Shown: positions 49,409 through 60,230, numbered from the stretch's first letter. The stretch: 64,000 nt of DNA from Streptomyces sp. BR123 (GCF_013401435.1 NZ_JACBGN010000006.1:1-64000); one strand, 5' to 3'. The notes: generated from the sequence alone by a model not told the origin. Numbers and translations: made by a program.

Positions 49409-50098
49409 ATGACCGATCATGTGCACGACCTGCAATGCGTACGTGAGGCCACGGACCGGCTGCTGACCGCCGCCGCACACCTGGACAACGCCGCCCTGGC
49501 CGGGCAGTCACACCTCCCGGGCTGGACCCGCGGCCACGTGCTCGCCCACCTCTCGCGCAACGCCGACGCCCTCGTCAACGTCTTCGCCGGGCGGCCCATG
49601 TACGACAGCGCCGAGGCCCGTGACAAGGACATCGAGCAGGGCTCCGGCCGCCCCCTCCCGGAGCAGCTCGCCGACCTGCGCGCCAGCCACGACCGCTTCA
49701 TGGCGCAGACCGAGGGCGACCAGGACTGGTCCCGCACCGTCGAGCTCCGCAACGGTGTCACCGACGTCGCCGCGAACGTGCCGTTCCGCCGTCTCGTCGA
49801 GGTCGAGCTGCACCACGTCGACCTGAACGTCGGGTACGGGCTGGAGGACCTCCCGGAGGAGTTCACCGGCCGCGAGATCGCTTTCCTCGCGGACCGCTGG
49901 TCCGACCGTCCCGAGGTCCCGCCGACCGCCCTGGCCGCCGACGACGGCCGCACCTGGCGCACGGGCGCGGCCGGGGAGCCGGCCCTGACCGTCTCCGGCC
50001 CGGCCGCCGCACTGCTGGCCTGGCTGGCCGGCCGCGGCGACAAGGGCGCCTCCCTGACCACCTCGGGCGGCCCCCTCCCAGCCCTCCCGCCGCTCTAG
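49409..50098 (+). CDS. Maleylpyruvate isomerase-family mycothiol-dependent enzyme (229 aa)
   Basis: This is a DinB/MDMPI-fold protein: LPGWTRGHVLAHLSRNADAL contains the metal-binding His, and VEVELHHVDLNVGYG has the second and third. The C-terminal domain is the MDMPI-C type (WRTGAAGEPALTVSGPAAALLAWLAGR). Members use mycothiol, the actinobacterial thiol. The leaderless arrangement (TAGGCT, 6 nt, ATG) supports the start. It is 9 nt before the next gene, a metallo-beta-lactamase-fold hydrolase, suggesting a thiol-dependent pair. The exact reaction is unknown. Confidence 0.88.
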   Translation: MTDHVHDLQCVREATDRLLTAAAHLDNAALAGQSHLPGWTRGHVLAHLSRNADALVNVFAGRPMYDSAEARDKDIEQGSGRPLPEQLADLRASHDRFMAQTEGDQDWSRTVELRNGVTDVAANVPFRRLVEVELHHVDLNVGYGLEDLPEEFTGREIAFLADRWSDRPEVPPTALAADDGRTWRTGAAGEPALTVSGPAAALLAWLAGRGDKGASLTTSGGPLPALPPL

Positions 50099-50107
50099 GA
50101 TCAGCAC

Positions 50108-50764
50108 ATGACGTACACCGGAGCGGTCAAGGTCGGCGGTCCCGCCGACGTACACGAACTCGCGGACCTGATGATCTCCAAGGTCGCGGTGGGTCCCATG
50201 GACAACAACGCCTACCTGCTGCGGTGCCGGGCCACCGGCGAGCAGCTGCTGATCGACGCGGCCGCCGAACCCCGGACGCTGCTGAACCTGATCGGTGACG
50301 ACGGCATCGCGTCCGTCGTCACCACGCACCGGCACGGCGACCACTGGGGGGCCCTGAGGGAGGTGGTCGACGCGACCGGCGCGCGGACGTACGCCGGCGC
50401 CCTCGACGCCGAGGGCATCCCGGTGCCCACCGACGTGCCCGTCGGGGACGGGGACGTGATCCGGGTCGGCCGGGTGGAGCTGACCGCCCGGCACCTGGTC
50501 GGGCACACCCCCGGCTCGATCGCCCTCGTCTACGACGACCCGCACGGGCACGCGCACGTGTTCACGGGGGACTGCCTCTTCCCCGGCGGCGTCGGCAACA
50601 CCCACGACGACCCGAAGGCCTTCGCGAGCCTCCTCGACGACGTGGAGCAGAAGCTCTTCGGTCGGCTCCCGGACGAGACCTGGGTCTACCCGGGCCACGG
50701 CAACGACACCACGCTCGGTGCCGAGCGGCCGCATCTGGCCGAGTGGCGCGAGCGCGGCTGGTAG
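50108..50764 (+). CDS. Metallo-beta-lactamase-fold hydrolase, glyoxalase II-like (218 aa)
   Basis: The metal motif is VVTTHRHGDHWGAL (HxHxDH). Other ligands are in RHLVGHTPGS, FTGDCLFPGG and YPGHGNDTTLG. This is the glyoxalase II/persulfide dioxygenase-like branch. Being directly after a mycothiol-type enzyme, it may hydrolyse mycothiol thioesters; this is inference. TAGGAT, overlapping the upstream stop, ends 6 nt before the ATG, so an internal leaderless promoter is likely besides read-through. Confidence 0.88.
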   Translation: MTYTGAVKVGGPADVHELADLMISKVAVGPMDNNAYLLRCRATGEQLLIDAAAEPRTLLNLIGDDGIASVVTTHRHGDHWGALREVVDATGARTYAGALDAEGIPVPTDVPVGDGDVIRVGRVELTARHLVGHTPGSIALVYDDPHGHAHVFTGDCLFPGGVGNTHDDPKAFASLLDDVEQKLFGRLPDETWVYPGHGNDTTLGAERPHLAEWRERGW

Positions 50765-50857
50765 GTCTCGGTCACCCTTCGGGCGCCGTGCACTCGTTCC
50801 GGTCGAAGATGACCGGACGCACGTCCCGGCGGTGCGGGGAGGGGTAACTGCTGCACC

Positions 50858-52207
50858 ATGCAACAGGATCCCTCCCCGTCCCCGGTTCCCCGATCCCCGT
50901 CGATGCTGCGCCTCGCGTCGGCCGCGCTCGCCGGCACCGCCATCGAGTTCTACGACTTCTTCGTCTACGGCACGGCCGCGGCCCTGGTCCTCGGCCCGCT
51001 CTTCTTCCCCTCGTTCTCCCCGCTCGCCGGCACCCTGGCCGCCTTCGGGACGTTCGGGGTCGGCTTCCTCGCCCGCCCGCTGGGCTCGGCGCTCTTCGGG
51101 CACGTCGGCGACCGGTACGGGCGGCGTCCGGTGCTGCTCGCCTCGCTGCTGCTGACCGGCCTGGCGACGGTGGCGGTCGGCTGCGTGCCCACGTACGCCT
51201 CCATCGGGCCGGCCGCGCCGGTACTGCTGCTCGCGCTCCGCTTCCTCCAGGGCCTCGGCCTCGGCGGCGAATGGGGCGGGGCGGTCCTGGTGACCGCCGA
51301 GCACGCCCCCGAGGGGCGGCGCGGACTGTGGACGAGTTTCCCGCAGGTGGGCCCGTCGGTGGGCTTCCTGCTGGCCAACGGCATCACCCTCGCGCTGTCC
51401 GCGACGCTGACCGAAGCCCAGTTCGCCGCGTGGGGCTGGCGGCTGCCGTTCTGGGCGGCGGGGCTGCTGGCCCTGGCCGGGCTGTGGCTGCGCCGCTCCG
51501 TCGAGGAGACCCCGCAGTTCCGTGCGCTCGCCGAGTCCGGGCAGCGGGCCGAGGCCCCGCTGTCGGAGGTGGTGCGCGGGCACTGGCGGCTGATCCTGCT
51601 GACCGGCGGGGCGCTGGCCGCGGCGTACGCGGTCTTCTACGGGGTCACCACCTGGTCCCTCGCGTACGGCACCGAGCGCCTCGGGGCGGACCGCACCACG
51701 ATGCTGGTCTGCATCATGACCGGGGTCGGCATCATGGCCCTGTGGACGCCGGTGGCGGCGGTCCTCGGCGACCGCTGGGGGCGCCGCCCGCTGTGCCTGG
51801 CCGGCTGTGCGGCCTGCGCGCTGTGGATGTTCCCCTTCGTGGCACTGCTGGGGACGGCCGACGCGGTGCCGATGGCGGTGGGCGCGGTCGGCGCGCTGCT
51901 GTGCATCGGGACGGTGCTGGCGGTGATCGGCGCGTACCTGCCGGAGCTGTACGCCCCGCGGATCCGCTGCACGGGCGCGGCCGTCGGCTACAACCTGGGC
52001 GGGGTGCTGGGCGGGGCGCTGACACCCGTCGTGGCGACGGCGCTGGCGGACGGCTCGGGTCCGCCGTGGGGCGTGGCGGCCTACCTGGGCGGGATCGGAC
52101 TGGTGAGCCTGGTCTGCTTCGCACTGCTGCCGGAGACCAGCCCGGAGGCGGTGCGGCGGGCCGCGCACGCGGATACGGGGGCGGCCGAAGCGACCGCCCC
52201 CGTGTAG
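50858..52207 (+). CDS. MFS transporter, metabolite:H+ symporter type (449 aa)
   Basis: This is a twelve-helix carrier of the MHS family (ShiA/ProP/KgtP-like). Signatures are GTAIEFYDFFVYGTAAALVL at helix 1, GDRYGRRPVLLASLLLTG in loop 2-3, and RFLQGLGLGGEWGGAVLVTA. The substrate is probably an organic acid or osmolyte. The gene lies on the same strand as the mycothiol pair but 93 nt away. A hairpin overlaps its 3' end. Confidence 0.9.
   Translation: MQQDPSPSPVPRSPSMLRLASAALAGTAIEFYDFFVYGTAAALVLGPLFFPSFSPLAGTLAAFGTFGVGFLARPLGSALFGHVGDRYGRRPVLLASLLLTGLATVAVGCVPTYASIGPAAPVLLLALRFLQGLGLGGEWGGAVLVTAEHAPEGRRGLWTSFPQVGPSVGFLLANGITLALSATLTEAQFAAWGWRLPFWAAGLLALAGLWLRRSVEETPQFRALAESGQRAEAPLSEVVRGHWRLILLTGGALAAAYAVFYGVTTWSLAYGTERLGADRTTMLVCIMTGVGIMALWTPVAAVLGDRWGRRPLCLAGCAACALWMFPFVALLGTADAVPMAVGAVGALLCIGTVLAVIGAYLPELYAPRIRCTGAAVGYNLGGVLGGALTPVVATALADGSGPPWGVAAYLGGIGLVSLVCFALLPETSPEAVRRAAHADTGAAEATAPV
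52175..52203. terminator. Hairpin overlapping the MFS stop
   Basis: ACGGGGGCGG (52175-52184) pairs with CCGCCCCCGT (52194-52203), with a 9-nt loop. It lies within the last codons of the MFS gene, 37 nt from the convergent terC end. Confidence 0.65.
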
Positions 52208-52240
52208 CCCCGGGCCGGGGCCTGCCGTACCGCGCCGGCG

Positions 52241-53242
52241 TCAGGCCTTGATGCCCTCCTGGGCCGGCTCGTCGTCCCGGCGGGCGGCCGCCTCGGCGGC
52301 CGCCTGCTTCTTCGAGGCCATCAGGCTGGTGACGGTGGTGGTGACGAGGACACCGCAGATGACGCCCAGGGAGACCGGGATGGAGATCTGCGGGACGTGG
52401 ATCCCGGACTCGTGCAGGGCGTGGAGGACCAGCTTGACGCCGATGAAGCCGAGGATGACGGACAGGCCGTAGCTGAGGTGGACCAGCTTCTTGAGCAGGC
52501 CGCCGATCAGGAAGTACAGCTGGCGCAGACCCATCAGGGCGAAGGCGTTGGCCGTGAAGACGATGTAGGGGTCCTGGGTGAGGCCGAAGATCGCGGGGAT
52601 CGAGTCCAGGGCGAACAGCACGTCGGTGGTGCCGATGGCGAGCATGACCACCATCAGCGGGGTGAGGATGCGCTTGCCGTTGCTCGTGATGAACAGCTTG
52701 GTGCCGTGGTACTTGTCGGCGACGCCGAACTTCTTCTCGATCGACTTCAGGAGGCGGTTCTCCTCGAACTCGTCCTCGCCCTCGTCGGCGCGGGCCTCCT
52801 GGATGAGCTTCCAGGCGGTGTAGATCAGGAAGGCGCCGAAGAGGTAGAAGACCCAGGAGAAGGTGGTGATGATCGCGGCGCCGGCGGCGATGAAGACCGC
52901 GCGCAGGACCAGGGCGATCAGCACGCCGATGAGCAGCACGCGCTGCTGGAGCTGCGAGGGCACCGAGAACTTCGCCATGATCAGGACGAAGACGAAGAGG
53001 TTGTCGACGCTCAGGGACTTCTCGGTGATGAAGCCGGCGAAGAACTCCTGGGAGGCCTGGGCGTTGCCGAAGTACAGCAGGCCGAGGCCGAAGAGCGCGG
53101 CGAGGACGATCCATACGACGGTCCAGGTGCCCGCTTCCTTGATCGACACGTCGTGCGGTTTGCGGCCGATGAAGAAATCGGCGCCGATGAGGATGCACAG
53201 ACCGAGAATGGTCAGCACCCACACGTTCAACGAAACATCCAT
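52241..53242 (-). CDS. terC: TerC-family membrane protein (manganese exporter type)
   Basis: This integral membrane protein of 333 aa has about nine helices. TerC hallmarks are FITEKSLSVDNLFVFVLIMA and DSIPAIFGLTQDPYIVFTAN with the intramembrane acidic residues. TerC/Alx/YkoY proteins export manganese, and some help metalation of exported proteins. Its message begins with a probable yybP-ykoY manganese riboswitch; GGAGG lies 8 nt before ATG 53242 and belongs to the switch. Two TerD genes follow upstream on the same strand. Confidence 0.93.
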   Translation of the reverse strand: MDVSLNVWVLTILGLCILIGADFFIGRKPHDVSIKEAGTWTVVWIVLAALFGLGLLYFGNAQASQEFFAGFITEKSLSVDNLFVFVLIMAKFSVPSQLQQRVLLIGVLIALVLRAVFIAAGAAIITTFSWVFYLFGAFLIYTAWKLIQEARADEGEDEFEENRLLKSIEKKFGVADKYHGTKLFITSNGKRILTPLMVVMLAIGTTDVLFALDSIPAIFGLTQDPYIVFTANAFALMGLRQLYFLIGGLLKKLVHLSYGLSVILGFIGVKLVLHALHESGIHVPQISIPVSLGVICGVLVTTTVTSLMASKKQAAAEAAARRDDEPAQEGIKA

Positions 53243-53250
53243 GGTTCAGG

Positions 53251-53407
53251 CCTCCGGCAGATGGCTTGGCACACAGGTCAGCGACATCGCTGCCGGAGGT
53301 CTCTTCCACCCTGGCGGCCTGGAGGCCGTGGGCCGGCGCCCCGGGACCACCCATGGGTCCGTACTGACGGGCACGCCGTAGCAGGAAAGCAGGAATACTC
53401 CCCTCCG
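53251..53407 (-). promoter_or_regulatory. yybP-ykoY manganese riboswitch of terC
   Basis: On the minus strand the leader begins with CGGAGG then GGAGTA (53407-53396) and closes with GAAGAGA then CCTCCG (53299-53294). The P1 helix CGGAGG/CCUCCG framed by GGAGUA and AAGA is the yybP-ykoY arrangement. Internal hairpins are visible (GGACC/GGTCC, CGGCCT/AGGCCG). The closing strand CCTCCGGCAG (53299-53290) can pair instead with CTGCCGGAGG (53260-53251), which contains the ribosome site of terC. Manganese should favour P1 and free the site. Confidence 0.82.
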
Positions 53408-53415
53408 CACGCACC

Positions 53416-53445
53416 AGGGTATCCACCGAAGGCCGAAAAGGTAAA
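53416..53445 (-). promoter_or_regulatory. terC promoter
   Basis: On the minus strand TTTACC (-35, 53440-53445), an 18-nt spacer and TACCCT (-10, 53416-53421) place the transcription start near 53409, right at the riboswitch P1 helix. Confidence 0.65.
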
Positions 53446-53463
53446 GGGAAGACCAAGGACTGG

Positions 53464-55461
53464 TCACGGGCGGGCATGGCGGCGGGCCGTGGCGACCCGC
53501 TGCAGCACCTCCTCCAGCACCAGGCTGCCGGGCGGCGGCAGGTCCGGTTCGAAGGTCCAGTGATGGCCGACCCACGGGTCGGAGAGGTGGTCGTCGGGCA
53601 CCGGCGTCAGCCGCATCAGCGAGCGCCACAGCGGGTCCAGCAGGGGCCCGTACGCCGAGGCCTCGTCCCGGTCGGCGACCAGCAGCAGGTGCACGCCGAC
53701 CGCCGGGCCCTCGTCGGCGAGGTAGCGCAGCTGTGTGACGGCCCGGTCGTCGAAGCCGTGCGGGAAGTCGTGCACGATCAGCAGCTGCTCGGCCGTGTCC
53801 ACGTCGGGCGGCAGCTCCTCCGGCGCCCCGGCCCGCAGCGCCATCTGCACGAGGTCCACCCGGCGGGTCAGCCTCGCCAGTGTCTCGGAGACCCCGGCGG
53901 CCCCGGCGGCGGGCGGCGCGGCGAGCACGCCGGCGTGCACGAGCGGGCCGAGGGAGGCGGCCCCGGCCCCGGCCGCATCGATGACGTGGACCGAGAACCG
54001 GCCGGCGGGGTGGACGGCGAGCAGCCGCGCCGCGTGCGCGACGGCCATGTCCATGGCGGCCTTGCGGAGCCGGTCGGTGTCGGTGGCCATCGCGGCCTCG
54101 GAGCCGGTGCGGCCGTTGTCGATCCACAGGCCCCGCTCCAGCGGGACCCGGACGAGCATGGGGATCCGCAGACCGGGCCGCTCCGGCAGGTGCAGGTCCC
54201 CGAGGCGCAGGGCCATCGGGGCCTCCTCGGGCAGCGCGAGCCCCTGCCAGACCGGGTTGGACCAGCGGGCGTACGCGGCCGGCAGGGCCGGTTCGACCAC
54301 GTCGGACTCGGCGGCCAGCTGGGCGAGGTCCCGGTCGAGGGCGGTCTTGGCCTGGGCGACGAGTTCCTCGCGGCGGGCCCGGGCCGCCGCCTGCGCAGAG
54401 GCGCCGGCCGCGCGGTCGCGGGGGTCGGACAGGGCCTGGTCGAGCTCGCGGTCGAGCCGGGAGTCGGCGAAGTCGCAGGCGCTGCGGTACGCCGCGACCG
54501 TCCGGGCCAGGTCCTCGAACATGCCCCAGACCTGGTTGTAGAGCCGCTCGTCCATGGACCAGCCGGAGGCGTCGCCCGCGACGGGGGCCGGCGGCTCCCC
54601 GGGCCGGCCGGCAGCGACGGCGGGCGCCGGCTCGGGCGGCTCGCCGGTGGTGCGGCGGCGGCGCGGGTGCACGTAGTCGACGGTCGGCGGACCGCCCGGG
54701 GAGTCCGCGGGTCCGGCAGCCGGGGCAGGGCCGGGTGTGCCCGGGTACGGGGTGCCGGAGGCCGGGGCGGCGACCGCCTCCGGATCCGGCCGACCCGTCG
54801 GCCCCGTCGGCCCGGCCGGCCCCGGCCCCGTCGAGCCGGTCGGCCCGGGGACCATGAGGCCCTGCGGCGGAGTGGGCACGGTCGCGGCCTGCACGGGTGT
54901 GGGCGCACGGCCGTCCGCCGCGGCCGGACCCGCCACCGCGGAGGCCAGATCCGCGGCCGCCGGGGCGCCCAGCCCGGCGTCGGCGAGCAGCGCGGCGAGC
55001 CCGCCGGCGTAGCCCTGGCCGACGGCGCGGACCTTCCAGGCGCCCTGGCGGCGGTACAGCTCCACGGCGACGACGGCGGTCTCCGGGTCCAGGCCGGTCA
55101 GCGCGTACCCTGCGAGCACATCCCCATCCGGGGCGGCCACGGCCACGTACGGGGCCGGGATCGCCCCGAACCGGGCCGGGCCCCCGGGCGGCAGCACGAG
55201 CACCACCTTGATCTGGTCCGCCCCGGGCCCGACGGCGCCGAGGTCGACCGCGAAGCGGTGCTCGCCCGCCGCGGGACCGGGCGCCTGCAGCCCGGGCGGG
55301 GCCGAGGAGCCGGGGCGGGCCAGCGCGCCGGGCCCGCCGACCCGGCCCTCGGCGTCGTAGACGGCAGCCAGGGCGAGCACCGGTGCGCCCGCCGTGACCC
55401 TGATCTCCACCCGGCTCTGGGACAGGGGGTGGTTCTGCCCCCGGACCAGTTCGGCCGTCAT
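53464..55461 (-). CDS. TerD-domain fusion protein with a C-terminal FtsK-like region (665 aa)
   Basis: Residues about 1-185 form a TerD-type beta-sandwich, ending with the family sequence VAVELYRRQGAWKVRAVGQG. Residues about 190-300 are a disordered Pro/Gly/Thr linker. A helical part follows (WSMDERLYNQVWGMFEDLAR). Residues about 405-665 resemble a P-loop ATPase of the FtsK/EccC class (LVRVPLERGLWIDNGR, FSVHVIDAAGAG, QLLIVHDFPHGFDD, VGVHLLLVADRDE) but I see no Walker A, so it may be inactive. Ter-system fusions of this kind are thought to be stress-signalling scaffolds. It lies 48 nt after the TerD gene and probably shares its operon. Confidence 0.8.
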   Translation of the reverse strand: MTAELVRGQNHPLSQSRVEIRVTAGAPVLALAAVYDAEGRVGGPGALARPGSSAPPGLQAPGPAAGEHRFAVDLGAVGPGADQIKVVLVLPPGGPARFGAIPAPYVAVAAPDGDVLAGYALTGLDPETAVVAVELYRRQGAWKVRAVGQGYAGGLAALLADAGLGAPAAADLASAVAGPAAADGRAPTPVQAATVPTPPQGLMVPGPTGSTGPGPAGPTGPTGRPDPEAVAAPASGTPYPGTPGPAPAAGPADSPGGPPTVDYVHPRRRRTTGEPPEPAPAVAAGRPGEPPAPVAGDASGWSMDERLYNQVWGMFEDLARTVAAYRSACDFADSRLDRELDQALSDPRDRAAGASAQAAARARREELVAQAKTALDRDLAQLAAESDVVEPALPAAYARWSNPVWQGLALPEEAPMALRLGDLHLPERPGLRIPMLVRVPLERGLWIDNGRTGSEAAMATDTDRLRKAAMDMAVAHAARLLAVHPAGRFSVHVIDAAGAGAASLGPLVHAGVLAAPPAAGAAGVSETLARLTRRVDLVQMALRAGAPEELPPDVDTAEQLLIVHDFPHGFDDRAVTQLRYLADEGPAVGVHLLLVADRDEASAYGPLLDPLWRSLMRLTPVPDDHLSDPWVGHHWTFEPDLPPPGSLVLEEVLQRVATARRHARP

Positions 55462-55509
55462 CGTGCAGCCCTCCCCCGTGCCTTGCTCTTCCGTTCCGCC
55501 GTGTACTGC

Positions 55510-56088
55510 TTACAGGTGCGGCACGATCGCCGGCATCAGGTCCTGGAACGTGCGGCCGTTGGCCGCCTCGCCCAGGGCCGTCATCTGCCAGCCGCCGCCG
55601 CTGCGCGACACCTTGGCCATGATCTGCGCCGTGTACTGGCCGCCGCCGTCGAGGGTGTAACGGGCCAGCTCCTGGCCGTTGGTCTCGTCGACGAGGCGGC
55701 AGAACGCGTTCTGCACCTCCTGGAACGTCTGTCCGGTGAACGAGTTCACCGTGAAGACGATCTGGTCGATGTGGACCGGGACGCGCTGGAGGTCGACGAG
55801 GATCGACTCGTCGTCCCCGCCCTGGCCGGCGCCGCCGATCAGGTTGTCGCCGGTGTGCCGGACCGAGCCGTCGTCGCTCTGCAGGTGCCGGAAGAACACC
55901 ACGTCCACCGGCTGCTTCTCGGCGAACAGCACCGCCGAGGCGTCGAGGTCGATCTCCCGGGTCCGCGAGCCGAACAGGCCGCGGCGCTTGGCCGCCTGCC
56001 AGCCGAGCCCCATGCGGACCGACGTCAGCGAGCCGCCGTCACCCTTCGTCAGACTGATGGCCTGACCCTTGGTCAAGTTGACCGTCAC
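55510..56088 (-). CDS. TerD-family calcium-binding stress protein (192 aa)
   Basis: This is a classic single TerD domain: VTVNLTKGQAISLTKGDGG at the N-terminus, an acidic metal-binding region near DDESILVDLQRVP, and IVFTVNSFTGQTFQEVQNAF. GTG 56088 is chosen because AAGGGG lies just upstream and gives the standard MTVNLTKG start; an ATG six codons earlier is possible. TerD proteins are linked to tellurite, oxidative and metal stress. It leads the probable TerD/fusion operon, 78 nt after uvrB. Confidence 0.9.
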   Translation of the reverse strand: MTVNLTKGQAISLTKGDGGSLTSVRMGLGWQAAKRRGLFGSRTREIDLDASAVLFAEKQPVDVVFFRHLQSDDGSVRHTGDNLIGGAGQGGDDESILVDLQRVPVHIDQIVFTVNSFTGQTFQEVQNAFCRLVDETNGQELARYTLDGGGQYTAQIMAKVSRSGGGWQMTALGEAANGRTFQDLMPAIVPHL

Positions 56089-56166
56089 GCGCTGTCCCCT
56101 TTCCATAGCCACCCCCAGGCAGCGTGTACCTGCGGCTGCTGCCAACCCTACTGACCTCGGCGGGGG

Positions 56167-58323
<2,157 letters not shown>

Positions 58324-58580
58324 GACTCCACCGTACGACCCGCCACTGACACTCACGCACCCGCGCGGCCCCGCGGACGGCCGGACGCCCGCCCGTCTCC
58401 GGCGCGCCCGGCGCACTTCCCCCTTTCTGGTCCGTTTGTCGTAGTTCGGTGGCGGCCCGGTGATCTTCAAGCCCATGATCGCTTCAACGGACACCGCAGA
58501 CGCTGCGTCGTGGCAACGGCTGCCGTTCTGCACCCGTTTGACGCCGGAGCAGGGTTCACGACCCGAGGAGAAGAACGCAC

Positions 58581-59492
58581 ATGTACGTCCGACCCTCCGC
58601 AGCGGCCGCCGCCGCCTTCCTGGGCTTCACCCTCACCGCGCTGGGCGGGACGGCCGCCGCCGCCACCGGGCCCCGGTCCCCCGCCGCCGACGGACCGGGG
58701 ATGCTGGGCCCCGTCGTGTACGCCCACCGGGGGGCCTCGGCGTACGCCCCGGAGAACACGCTGGCCGCGGTCGACGCGGCACTGCGGCTCGGCTTCGCCT
58801 GGGTCGAGAACGACGTCCAGCGCACCCGGGACGGAGAGCTGGTCGTGATCCACGACGACACCCTGGCCCGCACCACGAACGCCGAGGAGGTGTTCCCGGA
58901 CCGCACTCCCTGGCGGGTGCGGGACTTCACGGCCGCGGAGATCGCGCAGCTCGACGCGGGCAGCTGGTTCGACGCGGCGTACGCGGGCGCCCGGGTGCCG
59001 ACCCTGCGGGAGTACCTGGCCCGGGTCGAGCGCAACCGGCAGCGGCTGCTGCTGGAGATCAAGAAGCCCGAGCTCTACCCGGGGATCGAGAAGCAGACCC
59101 TGGAGGTCCTGGACGAGGCCGGATGGCTGGACCGGGGGCACGTGCAGCGCCGCCTGGTCGTGCAGAGCTTCAGCGCCGACACGGTGCGCCTCGTGCACGA
59201 ACTGCGGCCGGACCTCGAAACGGCCTTCCTGGGCACGCCGAAGGTCGCCGACCTGCCGAAATACGCCGCGTTCACCGACCGCATCAACCCCTGGCACACC
59301 ACCATCACGGCGGAGTGGGTGGCGGCCGTGCACGGCCTGGCGGGGGCCCACGGCAAGACGATGGAGGTGGACACCTGGATCGTGGACGACGCGGTGACCG
59401 CCCGGAAGGTCCGGGGGATGGGCGTCGACGGGATCATCACGAATGCCCCGGACGTGGTGCGGCAGGCGGTGATCGGCGGGTTCGCCGACTGA
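58581..59492 (+). CDS. Secreted glycerophosphodiester phosphodiesterase (303 aa)
   Basis: A signal peptide of about 27 residues ([20 protein letters not shown]) precedes the catalytic TIM barrel. Active-site motifs are [20 protein letters not shown] (HRG, ENT) and [22 protein letters not shown] with the Glu, Asp and catalytic His. [11 protein letters not shown] carries another metal ligand. It hydrolyses deacylated phospholipids outside the cell and so supplies phosphate and glycerol. GAGGAGAAG lies 8 nt before ATG 58581. Confidence 0.92.
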   Translation: MYVRPSAAAAAAFLGFTLTALGGTAAAATGPRSPAADGPGMLGPVVYAHRGASAYAPENTLAAVDAALRLGFAWVENDVQRTRDGELVVIHDDTLARTTNAEEVFPDRTPWRVRDFTAAEIAQLDAGSWFDAAYAGARVPTLREYLARVERNRQRLLLEIKKPELYPGIEKQTLEVLDEAGWLDRGHVQRRLVVQSFSADTVRLVHELRPDLETAFLGTPKVADLPKYAAFTDRINPWHTTITAEWVAAVHGLAGAHGKTMEVDTWIVDDAVTARKVRGMGVDGIITNAPDVVRQAVIGGFAD

Positions 59493-59493
59493 T

Positions 59494-59544
59494 CGGGGGC
59501 GCCGACCGGTCGGGGGCGCCGACCGGTCGGGGGCGCCGACCGGT
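59494..59544. repeat. Three tandem copies of a 17-bp repeat
   Basis: CGGGGGCGCCGACCGGT is repeated exactly three times (59494-59510, 59511-59527, 59528-59544), starting right after the phosphodiesterase stop. Each copy contains the palindromes GGCGCC and ACCGGT. Confidence 0.92.
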
Positions 59545-59583
59545 CGGGGCAGGGATGTCGGTGGCCGCCCGTACGGTGGAGGG

Positions 59584-60147
59584 GTGGACACCACCGAGCG
59601 GCCGCGCGGGCCGCACCTGGAATGGACCGTCGCCGCGAGCGACATCGGTCCCCTGCTGCTGGCCGCCACCCCGGAGGGCCTGGTCCGGGTCGAGTTCCAT
59701 GCCGGTCCGGACCGGGTCGAGCGGATGATCGGCGCGCTGATATCCCGGCTCGGCGCCGACCCGCGGCGGCCGGAGCCGGGCGAGGAGGTCCTGCTCGCCG
59801 AGCCGGTACGCCAGCTCTCCGCGTACTTCGAAGGCTCGCTGCGGCGCTTCGAGCTGCCGCTGGACTGGCGCCTGAGCTCCGGTTTCAACCGGACGGTGCT
59901 GCAGGAGCTGGACCGCTCGGTGCCGTACGGGTCGGTCGTCGGATACGGGGAACTGGCCGCCCGCGTCGGGCAGCCGGGCGCGGCCCAGGCCGTGGGCCAC
60001 GCCATGGGGTCCAATCCGCTGCCGCTGGTGGTGGCCTGCCACCGGGTCGTGGAGAACGACGGGGGGATCGGCGGCTTCGGCGGCGGGGTGGAGACCAAGC
60101 GTGCCCTGCTGGCGCTGGAGGGGGTGCTTCCGCAGCCGCTGTTCTGA
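59584..60147 (+). CDS. ogt: Methylated-DNA-protein-cysteine methyltransferase (187 aa)
   Basis: Ogt removes alkyl groups from O6-alkylguanine onto its own Cys. The acceptor is Cys152 in VVACHRVV; the family norm is PCHRV, so a Pro is replaced by Ala. The DNA-binding helix is VPYGSVVGYGELAARVGQPG, and the Asn-containing NPLPLVV and GGFGGGVETKRALL are intact. The start is GTG 59584, with TACGGT 6 nt upstream, so a leaderless start is likely. Confidence 0.92.
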   Translation: MDTTERPRGPHLEWTVAASDIGPLLLAATPEGLVRVEFHAGPDRVERMIGALISRLGADPRRPEPGEEVLLAEPVRQLSAYFEGSLRRFELPLDWRLSSGFNRTVLQELDRSVPYGSVVGYGELAARVGQPGAAQAVGHAMGSNPLPLVVACHRVVENDGGIGGFGGGVETKRALLALEGVLPQPLF

Positions 60148-60230
60148 GGGCGGGCGGGCCGGCTCCGGGCAGGGCACGGAGCGGTGTTCTCCCTGTTCCA
60201 CCGAGGGGTAAGGGGTGGGAAACTGCTGCG

